Shown: one piece after another, positions 5,936 through 7,131 of the stretch | Numbering within the stretch: position 1 is the stretch's first letter | How the letters are laid out: each line of letters begins with the position of its first letter | Assembly (NCBI GenBank): GCA_937901265.1 | Contig: CALCHA010000058.1 | Location: forward strand, 1-7,131 | DNA: 7,131 nucleotides | Origin: an uncultured Phycisphaerales bacterium | Lineage (GTDB): Bacteria > Planctomycetota > Phycisphaerae > WQYP01 | Direction of reading: 5' to 3' | Notes under the pieces: generated by a model | The model's input: the letters and a program-made list of their open reading frames with translations, nothing else | What the model was told of the DNA's origin: nothing | Databases searched by the model: none | Made by a program: the position numbers and the translations under genes

Positions 5936-6283
5936 GTTGTGCACAACAATGCCATTGGCAACGAAGTGATGGGAAAGCGGTTCAGTGAGGTCGTAAACGT
6001 CCTCGGTGCCGAGATGGGTGAGCGAGGCGACGGTGTCGCTCAACACGAGCTGGCGGAACGGTTCGCTGGCCATCCAGATGTTGACGATCTGCCAGAGGGG
6101 CTGCTCGGGCTTGCCGCTCATGTTGTGGCAGAGGACCGGCTGGGGCCGGCTGTTGTTTTCGCGCTCGGCGATCACGCGGAGGACTTCGTCGCGGAGCACC
6201 TCGACCTGCTCGTCCGACAAGATTTTCGGCCCTTTCACGTAGCCCTGGGATTTGAACGTCTGGATCATCTCGCGGGTGAGCAT
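3707..6283 (-). CDS. nrdJ: Chimeric frame: PhyH N-terminus + intein C-terminal end + C-terminal part of B12-dependent ribonucleotide reductase
   Basis: One frame of 858 codons holds three unrelated parts. Residues 1-82 look like the start of a phytanoyl-CoA dioxygenase family protein. Residues 83-116 look like the C-terminal end of an intein, ending VVHN. Residues 117-858 are class II ribonucleotide reductase from its radical cysteine onward. The start at 6283 has AAAGG 5 bases upstream and belongs to the PhyH part. The reductase lacks everything N-terminal to Cys117: the first half of the barrel, the first redox cysteine, the asparagine before the radical cysteine, and the allosteric and cobalamin-contacting parts. 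It cannot be a complete enzyme alone. Possible explanations are a split-intein C-precursor completed by an N-half elsewhere, a deletion that fused two genes, or an assembly error. The frame is perfectly open and codon use looks even throughout, so no decay is visible. Confidence 0.85.
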   Translation of the reverse strand: MLTREMIQTFKSQGYVKGPKILSDEQVEVLRDEVLRVIAERENNSRPQPVLCHNMSGKPEQPLWQIVNIWMASEPFRQLVLSDTVASLTHLGTEDVYDLTEPLSHHFVANGIVVHNCSEYMFLDNTACNLASVNLMKLFNETTREFDIEGFKHACRLWTMVLEISVLMAAYPSKEIAQLSFDYRTLGLGYANVGTLLMVSGIPYDSDTGRAICGAVSAIMTGEAYATSAEMAKELGTFAGYGKNREDMLRVMRNHRAAAYDNPAEYAGLTVRPLGIDASKFSGKQPHTASMLQAARECWDRALALGEQHGYRNAQTTCIAPTGTIGLLMDCDTTGVEPDFALVKFKKLAGGGYFKIANGSIEPALRALGYSEPHIKDILTYVLGTLTLKGAPHLDQEVLRAKGFTEEDLAKIEACLPSIFELAFAFSPWTLGEEAMGRLGVTKEQWQKPGFNLLRALGLTTRQVREANEVICGSQTIEGAPHLKQEHYAIFDCANRCGRRGQRFIHHSGHIKMMAAAQPFISGAISKTINMPNEVSIGDIEEAYLESWKLSLKAVALYRDGSKLSQPLNSVADEENDDQDLESLKVEAGAACKTCGDPSPALECKSGPTEAARLPEPVEKVVVKIVERPLRRRLPDTRASITHKFDIAGHEGYITVGLFEDNTPGEMFITMAKQGSTIGGLMDTIATLISLNLQYGVPVDAIVRKFEHIRFEPSGMTANQDIPFAKSFIDYIVRWLGMQFVPGYRSANAPKRGGEMAGYELPQAAEAEEALPSAPVITLGRQSIRDAAQRLDRPNGAHGKASNGTGAGYAQSEPAPNALNVAMGTLMGDAPTCTCGSITVRNGSCYKCLNCGASLGCS
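5936..6037 (-). mobile_element. Intein C-terminal fragment (splicing blocks F and G)
   Basis: Residues 83-116 read approximately D-T-V-A-S-L, then GTEDVYDLTEPLSHHFVANG, then IVVHN before a Cys. This is the intein C-terminus: block F (VYDLT..-HxFVANG) and block G (hydrophobics, then His115-Asn116). Asn116 is the residue that cyclises, His115 assists, and Cys117 is the +1 nucleophile of the C-extein. The N-terminal splicing blocks A and B and any homing endonuclease are absent from the window. The ~34-residue length matches the C-fragments of naturally split inteins (roughly 35-40 residues). The insertion point, just before the radical cysteine of a ribonucleotide reductase, is a known intein site. 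The exact border with the PhyH part is uncertain by perhaps ten residues, because a PhyH protein could also continue with similar residues here. Confidence 0.82.
6038..6283 (-). pseudogene. phyH-like 5' fragment (phytanoyl-CoA dioxygenase family N-terminus)
   Basis: Residues 1-82 of the chimeric frame begin MLTREMIQTFKSQGYVKGP and contain LSDEQVEVLRDEV (22-34) and WQIVNIWMASEPFRQLV (64-80). This is the usual opening of Fe(II)/2-oxoglutarate-dependent PhyH-family oxygenases: an N-terminal helix, the GY-V turn, a long helix, then the segment preceding the oxygenase core. The iron-binding HxD...H motif, the 2-oxoglutarate arginine and the rest of the beta-barrel (about 200 residues) are missing, so this piece has no oxygenase activity. 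It brings its own ATG and ribosome-binding site. Its likely original context is the AraC regulator gene immediately upstream, since AraC and PhyH genes are often neighbours in Planctomycetota (my recollection). The family call is by pattern recognition. Confidence 0.7.
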
Positions 6284-6394
6284 TGTTGCCTTTCGATGCG
6301 GAGATGATGCCTCGTGACCGCGTCGGTGTGAATGGAACTTGCGATCAAGTGATGGAAAAAACGCGCATAGCGGTTTTGCCGCGGGACTTCTGAA

Positions 6395-6486
6395 ACCGTC
6401 ATTCCGAGCGGTACTCCGCGAGGAATCTCGGGACAACCAGCGCCGTTCGACGCCCGAGATTCCTCGGAGTACCTCGGAATGACGGT
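6395..6486. repeat. 92-base imperfect palindrome, REP/REPIN-like
   Basis: The left arm (6395-6432) and right arm (6453-6486) pair along 34 bases, interrupted only by two CG dinucleotides present in the left arm (6409-6410 and 6419-6420 region); the loop is about 20 bases. The arm core CATTCCGAG...GAGGAATCTCGG resembles a palindromic intergenic repeat that I recall from several phyla, but copy number cannot be seen here. It lies 53 bases after the AraC stop and 111 bases before the PhyH start, so in RNA it would form a long hairpin and may act as a terminator or mRNA stabiliser for the AraC transcript. Confidence 0.8.
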
Positions 6487-6539
6487 GCGCGAATATTCAA
6501 CGCGGATAACATCGTAGAATGGCCGCTTTTCGCGGGCGA

Positions 6540-7131
6540 TTAAGCTTTTTTCCCCGCCAGCAGCGCTTCCCGGTAGATCGACGGCGGCAGGCCGTCGAGT
6601 TGGTGGAAGACCTTGCTGAAGTGATACGGATCGTCAAACCCGCAGCGGACGGCGATTTCCTTGATCGAGAGTTCCACGTCCGCCAGCCACTGCCGGGCCG
6701 CTTCAACGCGCAGGCGGCGGAGATAGAGCATCGGCGTGTAACCCGTGTGCTCGCGGAAGAGGCGAGTGAAGTGGACCCGGCTCAGGCCGGCGATCTCGGC
6801 CAACTGCTCGGCGTCGAGCGGCTGCGCCAGATGCGCCGCCATGTGCGACATCGCCCGCTGCACGCGAGCCAGGTTGCGACGATCGTCGGTTTCCTGCCGC
6901 GGGGCCGACGCCTGTAGCAGCTTGGACACGATCCTTAGCAGGCTGGCGCGTTGATCGAGCACCGCCGTCGGCCCGCCTCGGTCGCCGGCGCGGATCAGTG
7001 CGTCGAAATTCGCATACACCTCATCCTGCGGTGTGCAGGCGCGCACGGGCGGGATGCGAAACCCATCCGCTAACCTGATTTCGTAAGGCCTGCGCTTGCC
7101 GAGCGCTTTGCCGAACGGTGGCAAACCCTTG
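6540..7131 (-). CDS. AraC-family transcriptional regulator, C-terminal part (5' end outside window)
   Basis: The frame is open to the window edge and encodes 196 residues with a normal C-terminus at a TAA. The last ~100 residues are the AraC/XylS DNA-binding domain with two helix-turn-helix units: the first is about 104-126 (LDAEQLAEIAGLS, then FTRLFRE) and the second about 155-177. The family signature IAVRCGFDDPYHFSKVF runs from 159 to 175, followed by G-x-x-P-x-x-Y-R. The segment before about residue 80 (PYEIRLADGFRIPPV...) looks like the end of an N-terminal effector-binding (cupin-like) domain, so the complete protein is probably 270-300 residues and starts beyond 7131. A TTG at 7124 is a poor start candidate because the domain would be cut. 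The inducer and targets are unknown. The adjacent PhyH gene start on the same strand was probably its partner or target. Confidence 0.9.
   Translation of the reverse strand, partial: KGLPPFGKALGKRRPYEIRLADGFRIPPVRACTPQDEVYANFDALIRAGDRGGPTAVLDQRASLLRIVSKLLQASAPRQETDDRRNLARVQRAMSHMAAHLAQPLDAEQLAEIAGLSRVHFTRLFREHTGYTPMLYLRRLRVEAARQWLADVELSIKEIAVRCGFDDPYHFSKVFHQLDGLPPSIYREALLAGKKA

Noticed and set aside
2381..6307. A plus-strand open frame of about 1308 codons running antisense through glmU, the tRNA and the NrdJ frame.
   Set aside because: Its translation is rich in Arg, His, Pro and Gln with no recognisable domain, it passes through the tRNA-Gln gene, and it mirrors well-recognised genes on the other strand. 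Long antisense open frames are common in GC-rich coding DNA.
6284..6436. N-terminal extension of the chimeric NrdJ frame up to an ATG at 6436.
   Set aside because: It would begin inside the palindromic repeat and has no family resemblance, while the ATG at 6283 has AAAGG at 5 bases and matches the usual PhyH start.
1..7131. CRISPR array or tandem repeats.
   Set aside because: No regularly spaced direct repeats were found by eye. The only notable repeats are the palindrome at 6395-6486 and short terminator or operator stems.

Overview
This GC-rich bacterial window carries genes mostly on the minus strand. A short defensive or toxin-antitoxin-like module lies at low coordinates, a housekeeping block in the middle, and a rearranged region at high coordinates. 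The organism is probably a member of the Planctomycetota, perhaps near the Phycisphaerae. The clues are a GlmU-type uridyltransferase that lacks its acetyltransferase half and sits before prs, a B12-dependent (class II) ribonucleotide reductase, and a phytanoyl-CoA-dioxygenase/AraC pairing. This assignment is inferred from remembered family resemblance, not from a search.

Layout: (1) 1-409, minus, the N-terminal part of an unidentified membrane protein cut by the window edge. (2) 504-1150, plus, a Fic-family protein with an intact HPFREGNGRLSR motif whose C-terminal helices continue in another frame, so a one-base frameshift is likely. (3) 1084-1266, minus, a 60-residue protein carrying S-S-A-F-E-G, which fits the (S/T)xxxE(G/N) motif of Fic inhibitors. 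It is encoded tail-to-tail with the Fic gene and overlaps its 3' end. (4) 3501 down to 1367, minus, a probable transcription unit of tRNA-Gln(UUG), a GlmU-like uridyltransferase and ribose-phosphate pyrophosphokinase (prs), behind a convincing sigma-70-type promoter. (5) 6283-3707, minus, one uninterrupted reading frame of 858 codons that is a chimera. It joins the first ~82 residues of a phytanoyl-CoA dioxygenase (PhyH) family protein, ~34 residues of the C-terminal end of an intein, and the C-terminal ~742 residues of NrdJ beginning at the radical cysteine. (6) 6395-6486, a 92-base imperfect palindrome resembling a dispersed intergenic repeat. (7) 7131-6540, minus, an AraC-family regulator whose 5' end lies outside the window.

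The chimeric nrdJ frame is the most remarkable item. NrdJ without its N-terminal half cannot be a complete reductase. Either the other half is supplied in trans through a split intein, with a PhyH gene start providing the expression signals, or this is a rearrangement, pseudogene or assembly chimera. The break falls about 34 residues before the splice junction, close to where natural split inteins divide, so the first possibility deserves testing. The second most interesting item is the Fic protein with its convergent, antisense-overlapping candidate antitoxin. The middle genes are ordinary metabolism: Prs makes PRPP for nucleotide synthesis, the GlmU-like enzyme makes UDP-GlcNAc for cell-envelope sugars, and NrdJ makes deoxyribonucleotides.
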